Origin: Anastatus disparis
Taxonomy: Eukaryota > Arthropoda > Insecta > Hymenoptera > Eupelmidae
Reading direction: 5' to 3'
Assembly (NCBI GenBank): GCA_017163975.1
Contig: JAFFSR010000301.1
Location: 1,779,001 to 1,843,000 of the forward strand
DNA: 64,000 nt
Shown here: positions 1 to 12,298 of the stretch, one piece after another
Numbering within the stretch: the first letter of the stretch is position 1
How the letters are laid out: the number at the start of each line of letters is the position of its first letter
Position numbers and translations under genes: made by a program
Notes under the pieces: model-generated
Seen by the model: the letters and a program-made list of their open reading frames with translations, nothing else
Told to the model about the DNA's origin: nothing
The model's database searches: none

Positions 1-90
1 CCAGAAACTTATAGTTCTTATGCATTTTCTCGACTTTCTTGGTTGGTAAGAAACCGCCACGTGCAATCTGGTTGAGTTTAGAAAGATTCA
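1..90 (-). CDS. Start of a small ORF downstream of the polymerase remnant (partial)
   Basis: On the minus strand an ATG at about position 90 opens a frame that runs off the window edge without a stop. It begins M-N-L-S-K-L and contains a basic stretch (T-K-K-V-E-K). Short proteins with a similar start (a phenylalanine/glycine-rich bit followed by T-K-K-V-E-K) often sit next to this type of protein-primed polymerase gene in arthropod elements. The link is from memory of the family and not from a search. It lies in the same orientation as the polymerase pseudogene, about 110 bases beyond the last polymerase frame, so it may belong to the same element. Function unknown; only about 30 residues are visible. 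Confidence 0.35.
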
Positions 91-2314
91 TATAAAAAAG
101 AGTAAAGAACAAATAAAATTGTAAAAGAATAGGCTTTGAAGTAAAGAAAATACTTTGACTTACCTTAAATCAATTCAAAAGACTAATGAAAGTCATATCA
201 CTTTATTCAGTTCTTTGCGTCTTAGCAGGTCCGTCTAACAATGAAATGACTTGAGCTGGTTTGGGAACTCTCTCAAGTACAGCTCGAGCCAACGTCGCTG
301 CTACTGCACACTGTGCAGATTCCTTGGGAGGGGAGATGGAGAGATGTCCACATGGTAACCTATCTGTGCTCCCCTTCAATAGATAGCATTTGTCATCATT
401 GGAGTTTAGAGCAATCTTCTGTAGTCGCTTCATTCTCACATTGTGCTATCTGGATATGATGTTGCACTGCTGACAGACAAGATTTTCGACGTTGGATTTC
501 ACTCCTTTAGCCTTCTTGATGGATTCTTGACCTTAAACCTTGACACTGTACATTTTACTCCATAAGCCAATGAATTCAGTCATTATGTTGCCATTGCACT
601 CGTCTTTCATTAAGCCGATAACTTTTTTATTAACACGGGGCATACCAAATTGATTACTCTCGGCATAATCAGAAGTGTCGAACTTCTCTATGTCTCTTTT
701 CATCATCTCATACATGTTCTCGCTTCTGACTTCGTATATGAGACTATTAATGTCAGTGTAGGAAAGCTTACACTTATCAACTAGTCTATCAAGCAGGTAT
801 GAATAATGAAAGTCATACACGGATGTCTTAGAAAGGTCGAGAATACTTAGACCGACTTACAACGGCTTTCTAATGGGTATTTTGGTGCGAGGAAGCTGTA
901 TAGCAACAAGGTTCTCGTCTAAGATAGTGCTGCTATGGGAATTGGGCTTGGCGATTAATGCCTCAGCCACAAAGCGTCCTTCCCATTTGTTGACGAGTAT
1001 TAAATCAACGCGCTTGTGCTCATTGTCCATAGTCTTCCTATAGACTGCGTTAATGAGAAGCTTAAAGAAGAGTTTTTTAAACTCGTTTTTAGCTTATTTA
1101 CGCTTCTCGGTGTTGAGGTCTACATATGACTTGAGCTGGGACCTTTTTTCGAAACGAAGAGCTCTATGGATCTTGGTAAAAACCAAACCATTACTGAGAG
1201 CCTGTTTCAGAGCACAGTAATGAATGACGTAGTACTCTTTCTTGAAAAGTGTGGTCATCAGCTTTACTTGTTTCAAATCTGGAGTCGGTGCATGTTCTGG
1301 ACAAAAAGACAAATCTTTGTAAGCATTGTGGAGAGACTCAGGATACTCGAGATCAACTTCCAAAATGTAGCCGATGGAACTTTCGTCGTCAACAACCATG
1401 ACATCGAGATTCTCCGATTTTCATACCCATTCAAATCATCCGCATGGTAATGATTGGGTCACTGCCCAACCATAAAGGTTATTAAGGTCGTAGTACATCA
1501 AGTACTTTGACTCTTCATCGAAAATCCAATCATCGCCCATGTATTCGTAATTCACTATATAATAGCGATTGCAACATTGGCTCACACCACCTCTGATTCC
1601 TTTCTCTACAAACATAAGTATGTCTATGTCTGTGAGAAGTTCCAGCTGTACTCCTGTGTGCTTGAGCATAGCATCTCAAGTAAGGCCAGTAGTGGTGTAG
1701 TAGTGAGCAGAATCCAGACCATATGCTTTGATACATGTCGAGCGTAAGTTCTCAAATATATCTGCTGGAAGAACATCATTTTTCAGATAAAGATCCGAGT
1801 ACCCTCCTAATGTCTCGATGTTGAATGTCTTCCAAACATTCTCGGCATGTTCGAACTCGCTATCAGAGATATCGCTGTCTGTTAGCTCGCTGTGGAAGGC
1901 TTTTTCGCAGGGGAGAAATACGTCATCAAGCTTCTAGGAACAATCTAGATAGTTGTATGGAAAGATTCCTTTGCGTTTCAATAATTCCATTTGCTAGCTA
2001 TATCCATCAGCTTAGAATTCTTTTTCAACGATATTCAATTCACTCAAGTATGATGCTAACTTCTCGAGAGAAGAAGGCATGAAGTGGAAGGAGCCGATGA
2101 ACCTAAAATTTATTTCACTTCCCTCGATATACTTGACGAATGAGATATATTCTTTATTCTCAAGAATAAAACTCGACCCTTTAAATTTGAAGCTGTGGCG
2201 ATTTCTTTGGTTATAAAATGAGAATCGTAACCAGTGAGATTGTGGAAAATCACTGGTATGAATCTTGAGTCTTTATAATTGATGTCACATGACTGGTGAG
2301 CTGCTCCTCGATAT

Positions 2315-2385
2315 CTGGAAATAAAAATATTAATCAATGACAAGTTACTTGTTAAAATAATTTTTTTTTATTTATAAAAACTTAC
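2315..2385 (-). other. 71-bp intron inside the polymerase pseudogene
   Basis: On the minus strand the donor is GTAAGT and the acceptor is TTTCCAG. Removing these 71 bases joins the two halves of the conserved H-L-T-G-R-Y-R-G block of the Endonuclease VII-like motif in frame. The conserved motif is therefore split exactly at the splice junction, which is strong evidence for a real spliceosomal intron. Confidence 0.7.
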
Positions 2386-2991
2386 CTTCCAGTTAGATGG
2401 CAATAATCACGAACTTCAACATCCTGAAGTTTGAAATTCTTTTGACAAATGTTGCAAACTGTCGCTATTTTAAAAGAAAATTGTTCTTGCTTTGTAAGAT
2501 CTAAGGGCGTAGGTTTCTTCTAACTTATTCCACAATCAGTCCAGTTCTGCTACAAACCAATCTACTGGAGTCTGATCTTCGTTTCTTGCTTGTCTGTAGC
2601 ACTTATACTCGAAATAAGCATCATTGAAACTACATGTTGCTTGTGGTTCTCAAATTTCAGAATATTGTCTTATATTTAAGAAAGTTTGATTTCACGCTTG
2701 TTAAGTGAGGCACAATCAACTTCACGTTCCTTCAACTTATCTTCTGTTCTAAAGGAATGAGCACAACAATCATAAATAAATATCTTTACTTTATGATTCG
2801 TCACTTGAGATCGAATCAAACGTGATAAGGATTTCACCCAAACATAATGAAATCTCTTAGGTACAAAGTCTTTATCATCGTGATTGTTTTCTTCATCTTC
2901 TTCGTCATACACATCTTGAATTAGTAATAAATTAATATATCTATCTTTTTTTTAGCGGTGACATAGCACGGTGAGACATCAAATTTGTTAC

Positions 2992-3054
2992 CTATAAAAA
3001 ATTTATATTTTAAATTTTATTAATAATAATTTTAATATAAAAAGAAATACTAAC
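2992..3054 (-). other. 63-bp probable intron in the polymerase pseudogene
   Basis: The first large polymerase frame ends at a stop immediately after a GTTAGT donor, and a TTTATAG acceptor lies 63 bases further on. Joining keeps a family-like sequence (N-K-F-D-V-S-P). The following exon then hits a frameshift in an eight-A run. The donor is not the strongest consensus, so confidence is moderate. Confidence 0.5.
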
Positions 3055-4229
3055 ATCGTTTTTTTAAGATGAATAGATTAATTGAAATCTGGTTCGGTTT
3101 TTCAAACTTCGCAATTTGCAGCGGAGATACTGGAAATTCTATTCCAGTAAAATTAAGTTCTTTTTTGCACTTTTTGTATTTAGGTACACGCTGTGGATTG
3201 CGAGCGGGAGGGTGAAGAGCCGAAAAAATTGCCCACTTGAAACATTCATTGTCATTATTTTTAACATTGATACAAGCTCCTTCCTTCTTTATTTCTTCTG
3301 GCAAATCTGCATAAGAGCTTCCTCTTACTGCATCAAGCCTGTTTATATTCATGCTCAAACTCAAAATTTGGTGGAGAGTCCAGCCAGAATCTCTCTCTTG
3401 AAATTCGCTTATAGCAATCTGAATGGCTTGCAGGATGTTTGTTTCAAACCACCCTTTGAGATCAGTGCTTTGGAAGATGGCGACGTTCTTCGTATTGAAG
3501 TATTTAACTTCAGCTATCTCTTCGTTATTTTTATGAAAATTATACTTAGTAGCAAGTTCAGTGTTGACTGATATACTCCTATGTTCACTAAGAATAATCT
3601 TAATTTTTCTATTAAAGACAGGAAAAACATCTGTCATGAATTCATCTAAATCAAGATAACCGAGGTTAATGATTAGACCTGACAACATTCGTTTAGCAAA
3701 AGCAGATTGAAATTCATTCCATTCCACACTGGCGCTCTCACTATAAGCCTGAATGTCACCACCTCTTTTTGTAAACTCAAGTAACTTTTCTCGAATTGTT
3801 ATGAGATGTCTTAATGATGTTTCCCTCTTTTGTTTCTCTGATCTTGACATTGTCACTGTGTTTAACTTGAGCTGCAAATCTTCGATCACTTTTTCAACCA
3901 AGTCCAACCATCTTCTGATATCACTAAAATCGGCTTCACCACTTGCTGCGTAACGCAAAGACTTCTAGAGTTCTCGCTGCGTAGTATTCTGACATGATTA
4001 ACACTTAATTTCACTGTGAATTTCACATATTATACTCTTTTTAAAAGTACTTAGAATTTCGACTTTTGCAGTCCTTTTTTTAGTAACAATATTCTCTTTC
4101 TCTAAAAATCTTCACTTATTACTTTGCACTTATAGTTCAAAATCACTTTTTACTCATGAGCTCTAGCTCTTCGATGTTGCTCTTCGAAATTGCTCGATGA
4201 AAAATGATGACTACTTACGATTCTGGCTC

Positions 4230-4238
4230 CTTATATAG
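4230..4238 (-). promoter_or_regulatory. TATA box upstream of the polymerase pseudogene
   Basis: The minus strand reads CTATATAAGG, a good TATA box, about 235 bases upstream of the proposed ATG (3993-3995). The intervening leader is AT-rich. No initiator element was confirmed. Confidence 0.4.
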
Positions 4239-4329
4239 AGACTCCAAACACATACAAAAGATTAATAGTGGGAGTAAGTCGAACATAATTGGCTCGATGT
4301 AGCTTTTCAGTCATGTATAAAAGTAAGAA

Positions 4330-5060
4330 AATTTTTAATGGAGCATCAGTTCATAACGAGATGCAGCTATGCTATAACGTTCACGACAAATAGGAAGCAA
4401 TGACCCGAGGAGAAACAACTTTGCGAAAAAACCAGGGACCATCTGACCCAAATGGTAGTAACCCTGATAGGGTTTCGCTTGAGGTACAAGATAGGGGCAG
4501 TTCCCCGAAATATAAACCATAACTTAATGGAAGATGACGGATTCAAATAAAGTATTACTCCAGGAGAGTACCCCTTCACAGGGAAATTTCACCTCTACTT
4601 CCGATTGGGTAAAAGCCCCGATGGGTGGACCAATGTCAGAAGCCAAATCGGTTTGGCCCCTGCTATAAATGCAGAAGGGTTAACCATAAAAGAAGGTCGT
4701 GCATTAACGGCACATGCTACTTTTTGTGTCTTCAAGAAAAAGGATCACCAGTGGATCATATGGCTGGTAGCAGAGGCTGTAAAGTCTTCAGACAAGCTCT
4801 GAAGGTGGAACGAAAAAAGAGCCAAAAGACTAGAAAGAACTCCAAGAAGAAGAGGAACCAGGTGACCATAACTGTGACCAACTCACACTAGAGCCACAGG
4901 ATTCTACGAAAGGAGAAGGAAAAGGCCTTTTTTGGCTTAACAAAAAATGATGACAGATGATTCGATATAGCGTGTTCAACTAAGTCTCATTCGAAAGAAG
5001 CACATACTCTAAATAGAAAAGAACGAATAACTGTCGTGGATTTCCATGCACCAGATGCCT
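4330..5060 (+). pseudogene. R1-like non-LTR ORF1 fragment with zinc knuckle
   Basis: The frame at 4625-4891 contains C-Y-K-C-R-R-V-N-H-K-R-R-S-C followed by C-Y-F-L-C and then D-H-M-A-G-S-R-G-C-K-V-F-R. This is the C-terminal CCHC zinc-knuckle signature of ORF1 (Gag-like) proteins of R1-group non-LTR retrotransposons. The upstream part is spread over several frames (4330-4620), and the downstream part, where ORF2 would start, is lost after about 5050. It is a short decayed fragment, separate from the larger R1-like copy that begins near 5990. Confidence 0.6.
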
Positions 5061-5986
5061 ATTAAATTCATGTAAGTGTATTATTCTAATTATTGTTACA
5101 TATTTGGATATAAATTCTATTTATAAATTTTAATATTAATTAAAATATATATTTTAAATCGAAATTTTATTTCTTAATTTTGTTAGATTTGTTGATTCTT
5201 ACAACAAATACATAGTTTCATTGGTAAATAAGGGTGGGTACTGAGAGAATATCTTATTATAAGTAAGATTATTATTATTGATTATTTTAATAACATATCT
5301 TTTTGCATTTCAGCTTTATCGAGTTGATAACAAGGTTCTCTTATCTGGTATCTCTTTTTTATATTGTTAGCTTATATAAATAAAAAATACTGAAATAGAA
5401 TTATTTTATGAAGAGTAAGTATAGCACTGATAATTTTAAGATATAATAATTAAAAACTTCAAAGCTTTTTCTCTCAAATACTGAATTTTTTAAATTTTAG
5501 GTGTTGCACCGTAAGATTAGAGGTGAACCGCTGGATGGATCTGACTTTCGCAAACTGATTTAACTTTCGTATTAGCATCATTCTCGCGTGAATAAAGGGT
5601 TTTAAAATCGAATGATTAGAAGTTATTTAAAAATCAAAAAATTACGTAGAAATATTAATATTCATCAAATAAATTGATATTTTTTGTTGATGAATAAAAA
5701 ATTTTTGGTGTTCCAGGAATTCGCTCATTTACACAAGATCCGCAAAAATACTAGAGATAGATATGTTTGGAAAAGTCATTTTTCTCCAGCGGTTCAGCTT
5801 AAACCTTACGAGAGAGCAATTATGAAAACAAGAATTGATCGAATAAATCTGGGACTGTGGCTACAGCAATATAAGCTTATAAGGGCTAAAAATAAAGGTA
5901 TATTAGTCCACTTGACAATACTATTTTGTTTATAGAGAATCAGGTTAATCTAATTAATAAATAACTTTTTCAGTTGCAGGTAGAAG
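5061..5986. other. AT-rich spacer with one exon-like ORF
   Basis: Mostly AT-rich and non-coding. The plus-strand stretch 5718-5896 is open, preceded by GTGTTCCAG (acceptor-like) and followed by AAAGGTATAT (donor-like). It encodes about 60 residues rich in basic and aromatic amino acids (it includes R-D-R-Y-V-W-K). A second acceptor-like site precedes a short open stretch at about 5503-5560. I do not recognise either, and they may be exon debris of a host gene. Confidence 0.25.
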
Positions 5987-6690
5987 AAATGTTTTATGCC
6001 CTTAAAGGAAAAAAAATCATCAAAAGAAGAGGAGGAGAAAGACAAAGAAGAGGTCTGCCAATGTCTTTATTAAGCCAGAAGAAGGAAAATCTTACAGTGA
6101 CATCCTGTGGAACATCCGGCAGGAACTAATTGAGCAGTGCCCAACGACCAATATCAGAGGTATAAGAAAAATCAGGGCCAGAGATATTCTGATTGAGTTG
6201 GACTGCACTGAGGGACTGGAATTCCTTAGGGATTTTCTCAAAAGGACGGTCAGCGATGCGGGAAACGTCAAGATGATGTGCCACAAAGAAGCGGTTGAGA
6301 TCAGAGATATCGACTGCTTGGTTTTAGTAGAAGAAGTGAAGACAGCTGTTCAAGCTGTCTTTACGGAAGCCAACACAGAAGTGAGAGAGTTCAGTGTTTT
6401 GCTAACGAACCCCTGCAGCAGAGCGATTCGCTTGGCCGTTGTAGAGATAGAACAAGACCAAGCAGCGTTTCTGCTCATAAAAACGAGGATAGAAACCGGC
6501 TATACCAGCTGTCGTATCAGAAGTTGGCAGCGAGTTTAGCGCTGTTTTAAATGCCTGAACTACGGTCAGCAGGCACACGACTGCCATTGCCCTGATCGTA
6601 ACAAGATGTGCCACAAGTGTGGCAAAGACGGTCACAAGGATCAGCCTGCAAGGCTACTGATGCTCAGTGCATATTATGTACCAAGCGAAA
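5987..6690 (+). pseudogene. R1-like non-LTR ORF1 (Gag-like), frameshifted
   Basis: Reading across frames gives a Gag-like protein. It has a basic start near 5990-6060, a region at 6198-6539 typical of R1-clade ORF1 (L-D-C-T-E-G-L-E-F type), and then two or three CCHC knuckles at about 6541-6650 (C-F-K-C-L-N-Y-G and C-H-K-C-G-K-D-G-H-K). At least two frameshifts and a stop before the knuckles break it. The protein would bind the element's RNA. It lies directly upstream of ORF2 in the same orientation, as expected. Confidence 0.65.
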
Positions 6691-9260
6691 AATAAACTCA
6701 GCAGAACGAATACACATCCCTGGGTCAGGTTAGTGCAAAGTCTTTTGCGAGATTCTGAACCGAATCAAGAAATGCCAATAATGGGCCGTATGACGATCCT
6801 CCAAGCCATCTTACACAGAAGCGACCTAGCCAACAGCCTTTTGACTCAAATCAAATTTGAGACAAAGGCTAATGTGCTACTGATAAGTGAGCAGTACACA
6901 ATTTCGGATATCGAAACCTGGCTTAAAGACAAGCATGGCACGGCAGCAATCTACGTGGACCCAAACATCATCAGAGTAGACAAGGGCAGAGCTGGGAGCG
7001 GCTTTGTATAGGTTAAAAGCAAAAACTTCACGTACGTCAGCTGCTACTTAACACCAAACACGCTAATACGTAACCTTAGGCAAGATATGGACATGCTAGA
7101 AGACACTGTCTACAGAATGGAAGGCAACGTAATAGTCGCAGGCGACTTTAATGCGAAAGCACTCGAGTGGGGAACGCTAATGCAGGACCGCAGAGGTGAA
7201 TACATCATGGAGATGGCTGACAGACTTGGCCTGACAGTCCTAAACATCGAAAACACTCTAACATTCAGACTAGGTACGAGCGGTACGATTCCAGATTTGT
7301 CCTTCGCATGAGAAAATCTCTCACGAAGAGTGTCAGATTGGAAGGTGCTAGAGACATTTAATGGCAGTGACCGTCAATACATCATTTTTCAAATCAGTGA
7401 TAAACCCCAATTGCTGCGGCAAAAAGTAGCTTGGCTGATCCAATGGAACATTGCCAAGCTAGACATTGAAAAACTTGCCCAAGTACTGCAACAAGGATAC
7501 GACAATCTACCGGATGTCACACTCGCCACCGAAAGCGCCAGCGCTGCAGAGGCACTTATGAGCGAGATAATGAGTCTCATTTACAGGGCCTGCGTTGCGT
7601 TGATGCCGCGCAAGGGGTTCCGGCAACATAAGCGCCCTGCGTATTGGTGGAATGATGAAATCACTAAGACCAGGTCAGAATCTCTTAGCCTCAGAAGAAG
7701 ATCTCAAAGAGTAAGAAGAAAGAAGAAACCAAACGCAGATCTTTTGTTTGCACAATACAAGGAAGTGCATAAACAGCTTCGAAAGATGATCAACCGAAGC
7801 AAAGCACAAGGCTGGAAAGACCTGAGCGAAGACATCAACAGAGAGGTGTGGGGCTTGGCCTACAAAATTGTGACCAAGAAGCTTTGCACCACCTCCACGT
7901 TGCCATTTGAAGAAGAGACCATGGCGAACGTCGTTAACCACTTGTTCCCTTTACATCTACCGCTTGAAGAACAGGAGAGTGCAGATGAACTAGAAGAGAT
8001 CCTGCTCTTTGCAAGCGAAGAGTTACAGTTTGCCGCCAGAATGATGCGGAACAAGAAGGCACCTGGCCCCGACGGAATACCATCCGAGGTCCTCAAGTGC
8101 ATAGCGGTAAAAGCGTCATCTCCCTTGTTGAACATGTACAACGCATGCCTCCAGACAGGTGTGTTTAGCACCCCTTGGAAGGTTGCGCGTCTTGTGCTGA
8201 TCAACAAAAGGAGGGGAGTAAATCCCTGGCATCCATCGTCCTACAGACCACTGTGCATGTTAGACGAAGCAGGAAAGCTATACGAGAGGCTGCTAAAACA
8301 GCGATTACAAGGAGTTGTACAAGTGGCTGGCGATCTCTCTGACAACCAGTAAGGCTTCAAGAAAAAGTGGTCTACCATTAATGCAGTAGAAGGAATAGTA
8401 AAAGTGGCGAGAGAAGAATGGACTGAAAACCATCATTTCCGTGTTATTGCTTTTCCCGTTCTGCTAGATACTAAAAACGCTTTCAACTCGGCAAGATGAC
8501 CAGATCTTCTCGCTGCGTTGAAAGAGTTTAATGAACCAGAATACCTTATGCGAGTGATACACGACTATCTGAAAAACCGTATCCTCCACTATGAGACAGA
8601 AGAAGGCTGGTGTGAAAAGGACCTCAGCACAGATGTCACACAGGGTTCGATCTTTGGCCTAGACTTCTGGAGCATCCTACATGTACGATACGTTGCTCAA
8701 ACTTGCAATGCTGGACGACGTGAAAATGTTCGCTTACGCCGATGATGTCGCTTTAGTCATCACCGCGCGAAACGCAAACATAGCTCAGCACATACTAAAT
8801 ACGGCAACGGGAAGAATCTCCGAATAGATGGCGAAACATGGTCTCGAAATAGCGATGGCTAAGACGAGAAATGGTGCCCTTAACCTGGAGACACATCAAC
8901 ATCGAGTTTCTTATGGCAGTAGGCACAAACGTAGTGCAGACAAGAAGGGAGGTGATGTATCTTGGCATAAAGCTAGATGCAAAACTAACCTTTTTGTCGC
9001 ATCTTAAATACGTTGCCAACACAGCGATGAAGAAAACGTTGCAGTTAAGTCGTCTTATGGCCAATACCAGCGGCCCGAAATCAAGCAAACGACGACTTCT
9101 GATGTCAGTTATAACGACAATTTTTTTGTACGGCTCTGAAATATGGGGCGACTTAACGGGAACGAAGACGCACCAAAAAACTTTATCTTCTGTTTAAAGG
9201 AGAGGGGCTCTCAGAGTCACCAGCGCCTGACGTATTGTCTCGGGTCCAATACGTCATCGC
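6691..9260 (+). pseudogene. R1-like non-LTR ORF2: APE endonuclease and reverse transcriptase
   Basis: The N-terminal endonuclease is recognised by G-D-F-N-A-K (about 7141-7158). The reverse transcriptase follows, with K-A-P-G-P-D-G near 8058, S-Y-R-P near 8240 and the catalytic Y-A-D-D at about 8735-8746. The C-terminal R1-type block continues past 9180. The longest intact piece is 7330-8352 (340 residues). Stops at about 7009, 7309, 8350 and 8826 and frameshifts near 6720, 8690 and 9190 inactivate it. R1-clade elements often insert at specific repeats such as rDNA; no rDNA is seen here. Clade (R1 versus TRAS/Waldo) is not resolved. Confidence 0.8.
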
Positions 9261-9740
9261 AGGAATTATCATAATCGAATTACAGGCGATGGAGCACAAG
9301 TGGACCTATGAACGGAGGAAAGAGCAAGAAGGAACTGCAATAATTCAGAAGGAGAAAGGCAGGTAAGGGAGGCAGGTTAGGGAGCTAGTCCCACGGGTTA
9401 AAAGAAAGCACGGGGAGTGTTTTATACCCTTTTTAGGTCAAGGAAACGAATCTAGTCAGAATAAAACCAGCAGGAAAAGATCTAAAACGATCAAAAAACG
9501 GCGCCACCCTGATATAATGTGATAAACAGTTTCTGGGGTGGATGAACGCCCTAAAAGAAATTTTAGAGTATTGCTTACACGTTAAATGACTATCATTCGT
9601 CGGATAAGTGGTATACGGTGTTTAGAGGGTCGCTAGACGCTCTGTAGTACCCTCTCACAAACCGAGGTTATTCTTCCGCCTGTATTTCTTCACAGGCCCA
9701 AGAAACTTTCATCAGTCTGTTTGCAGATTTTTGTCGTCAC
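9261..9740 (+). mobile_element. Decayed 3' part of the R1-like element
   Basis: Out-of-frame peptide traces of the R1 ORF2 C-terminus continue to about 9510. Beyond that the sequence shows no frame. There is no clear poly(A) tail or target duplication, so the 3' end is uncertain. Confidence 0.4.
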
Positions 9741-10515
9741 ACTAACCATAAAAAGGGCAAAAAAAAATTATTTTCATTATTATTATTATTGTTAATTATC
9801 TATATCAAATTATTGGTTTTTCTGAATAATTTGCAACATCGAGCATAATTTCGTCCATCTTTTTTAATGCTGGCAAAGGAATACGAGACTCCGACTTGTT
9901 CTCTCCATAAACAGAGCAGTCCCGTTTGCGCTTTCAAAAATGCGCAGATGTTAAGAGAATGACTTCTGGAAATCTGAAAACCAAACAATTCAGTTGTGAA
10001 TGAAGTTTACGGTGATTGCAGCTTAAATACTATGATTGTATTAGATGACGACGATGATAAATGTCTTTGTAATGAAAATTTTCGTAAAATAAATGAAGAA
10101 ATATTATATTTAATGCATATGTAAATTAAGTAAACATAGAGAGATTCAAAATCAATGTAAGTTAACTTACTATTGATGGGAAGAATCTCACAGGTTAAGA
10201 GTGAAGGATGGAGCTCTTATCTTATTTAATAAAAAAATTTGTATTGACAAGTAATTTTAAATAAATATAATTTATATATATAAATGAATTTATAAATCTG
10301 TATTTTATAAACGATTTTAAAACTATGAATCTATTTTGAATATACTTATAATCTTATACATCTATATTAATGAAGAAAAAATTTCAAACTAATTCAGTGG
10401 AAAATAAAAACAAAAATAGTGGAGAAAACAAGAGTTATTAGTATATTAGTGTGATGTTATAGCTCAATTATAAATACTATAAATTTAAAAGAATTTATGC
10501 AATAAAAAATATAAC
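9741..10515. other. AT-rich DNA without recognisable genes
   Basis: Simple ATT repeats near 9776-9795 and AT-rich sequence. The 62-codon minus-strand ORF at 9800-9988 has no family features and is not called. Confidence 0.5.
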
Positions 10516-10748
10516 AACATTTTTTTTAGGTGACATGCGGTACACTTCTCTTTAAAAAATATGTATTTGTATATCATAGAAATGATATACTATCGATTTA
10601 TGCAATAAATAAAAATTATTCTTTAAAGTGATTACACTGTACTGTTCCCTTAAAAAAATATGCATATGTATATCATAGAAATGATATAGTATCGATTTCT
10701 GCAATGAAAAAAAATTAGTTTTTTAAGTGGGTACACTGTACTGTCCTT
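10516..10748. repeat. Tandem repeat, about 115 bp x 2
   Basis: Two successive units share TATATCATAGAAATGATATA, a run of A, TATCGATTT, TGCAAT and TACACTGTACTGT. The TATCATAGAAATGATA core is itself an inverted repeat. A partial third unit starts near 10735. Confidence 0.7.
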
Positions 10749-10786
10749 TTAAAAAATACCTTAATTTGCATCTGAAATATCTATAC

Positions 10787-10805
10787 TAGGGGGCAAGCCC
10801 CCAGC
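10787..10805 (-). mobile_element. Possible Helitron 3' end
   Basis: On the minus strand a GGGGGC-TT-GCCCCC hairpin is followed at once by TAG and then T, which resembles the CTRR-T ends of Helitrons. The normal spacing between hairpin and CTRR is absent, and no body was traced. A similar sequence, also minus strand and also ending CTAGT, is at about 46841-46875. Confidence 0.3.
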
Positions 10806-11927
10806 GCACAAGCACGCCAACCACATCTTGCTTTTATAACTTTAAAAAAATATCCAAGAATTTGCAAATTTTTTAATAACTTTAATTCAAAATACTGAAT
10901 AATTTTAATTATTCAAAAGTTTTCTTCAGGTAAATCTTCAATGATCTTTTAATCAATCTAATCATCCACACAAATTTCTAAAAATGTATTTGCAGAAAAA
11001 ATAACTATTATTTTCATACGTAGATTATTAAATAAAAAGAATACCTACGTTGACTGTAATATAATGAATTAAAAAATATTCTATAAATATATCATTCAAA
11101 CATTGTTTTTTTTTGTTTTTTTTTATCGATGTTTTATGTTTTTTATTTAAAAAATTTTTTTATTGACGTTTTAATGTAAACAGTATTAAATTTGTTTGTC
11201 TCTATATGAACATATTAATATTAATTGTTTCTACAACAAAATTAATATTACATGTAAACTGTGGTATAAAATTTTCAAACATTGAAAACATTATTTAAGG
11301 GGATTTAATAAGGTATATGATTTATACATAGTTGCCGACATTGTAGTTTTAAAAATTTTTAATGTTGATTGAAAAATTTTCCGAAATTTCTTTATATTAG
11401 GCTTTCTATTAGTAAAAATTTAAGGCAGTAATAAAAAGGTATTTAAAACATTTTTAGATTAAGGTTAAAAAATTTGAAAAACTGGTATCGGTGTTTTCTT
11501 ACAAAATTAAATTTATAAAAACTATATTCAAGTGTTTGATTTTAATTTAACAAAATTTAAATTTAATCGTTTGGTTATTATACTTCAACTTAGCTTTTCC
11601 AAAATAATATTGCCAACTCTACACTTTAAATAAAATCATAAAATTAATTATTTTATATGATCAAACTTCACAATGATTACAGGATAATTAGCTAATTGTA
11701 AAAAAGATATTATCACCTATTTTTTATCTATTATTAAACTCAAACTTTTGTGTTATGATATATCGTTATATAAAAAACTGAAAATTAACTATTACCAAGT
11801 TAACCACAAGTTTTAATTTAGCTTAATTCAACTACAAGTCACATATTAACTCTCCGACTCGCTCAGGGGGGTTATTTACTATCTTTTTAACGATAACGAC
11901 TTAACGTTTCGACGTCGAAAAGCGCTA
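10806..11927. other. AT-rich DNA, nothing recognisable
   Basis: No ORF of interest, no clear inverted repeat and no RNA gene seen. Confidence 0.5.
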
Positions 11928-12298
11928 CCCTACCAAAAAAAGTCAGGTGAGAAAACACCTGATTTCTCAGGTGATTTATCATGCCAAAATCTCATGAGAT
12001 GATTTTTTTTGTTTTTACACGTTTTAAACCATACTTAGTCAATTGAAAACTATTTTTGAAAATTTTTGAAAATTTTAAACTTAAAAATTTTTTTAAAGAA
12101 TTTGGTCTTGGAAAAAATATTGACTAATTTTACAAAAAAATTTTTAAATCCAAATTTTCAAAAATTTTAAAAATAGTTCTCAATTGACTAAGTATGGTTT
12201 GAAATGTGTGAAAACAAAAAAAAACATCACATGAGAATTTGGCATGATAAATCTCCTGAGAAATCAGGTTATTTCTCACCTGACTTGTTTTAACAGGG
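11928..12298. mobile_element. MITE family A, 371 bp, long terminal inverted repeats
   Basis: Begins CCCTACCAAAAAAAGTCAGG and ends CCTGACTTGTTTTAACAGGG. The two halves are inverted copies of each other over more than 100 bp each (shared AAACCATACTTAGTCAATTG). The left flank is TA and the right is CA, suggesting a mutated TA target duplication. A second copy at 14282 is interrupted by another element. Confidence 0.75.

Larger units (their letters stand above)
203..3995 (-). pseudogene. Decayed family B DNA polymerase, Maverick/Polinton- or adintovirus-like
   Basis: Successive minus-strand frames carry, in order, the landmarks of the large protein-primed B-family polymerases of Maverick-like elements. 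An N-terminal region (3050-3995) includes the stretch C-I-N-V-K-N-N-D-N-E-C-F-K-W. A zinc-binding/Endonuclease VII-like segment follows (C-x2-C ... H-L-T-G-R-Y-R-G) at about 2290-2470. Next are an exonuclease motif H-N-L-T-G-Y-D near 2250, polymerase motif A (D-L-N-N-L-Y-G) near 1470-1500, a palm region at 1094-1399, and motif C near 740-760. Motif C reads Y-T-D-I-N-S, so the second catalytic aspartate is lost. A C-terminal block with N-S-N-D-D-K lies at 340-420. The likely start is the ATG at 3993-3995, one base out of frame with the next ORF. Two GT-AG introns, several frameshifts (one in a run of eight A near 2955) and stops show it is dead. No capsid or integrase gene is visible nearby. 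Confidence 0.75.

Noticed and set aside
1..4240. Complete Maverick/Polinton or adintovirus
   Set aside because: Only the polymerase and the start of one small ORF are visible; no integrase, capsid or terminal repeats in the window.
4335..4579. Minus-strand ORFs at 4335-4520 and 4367-4579
   Set aside because: They overlap the plus-strand R1-like ORF1 remnant and have no recognisable features.
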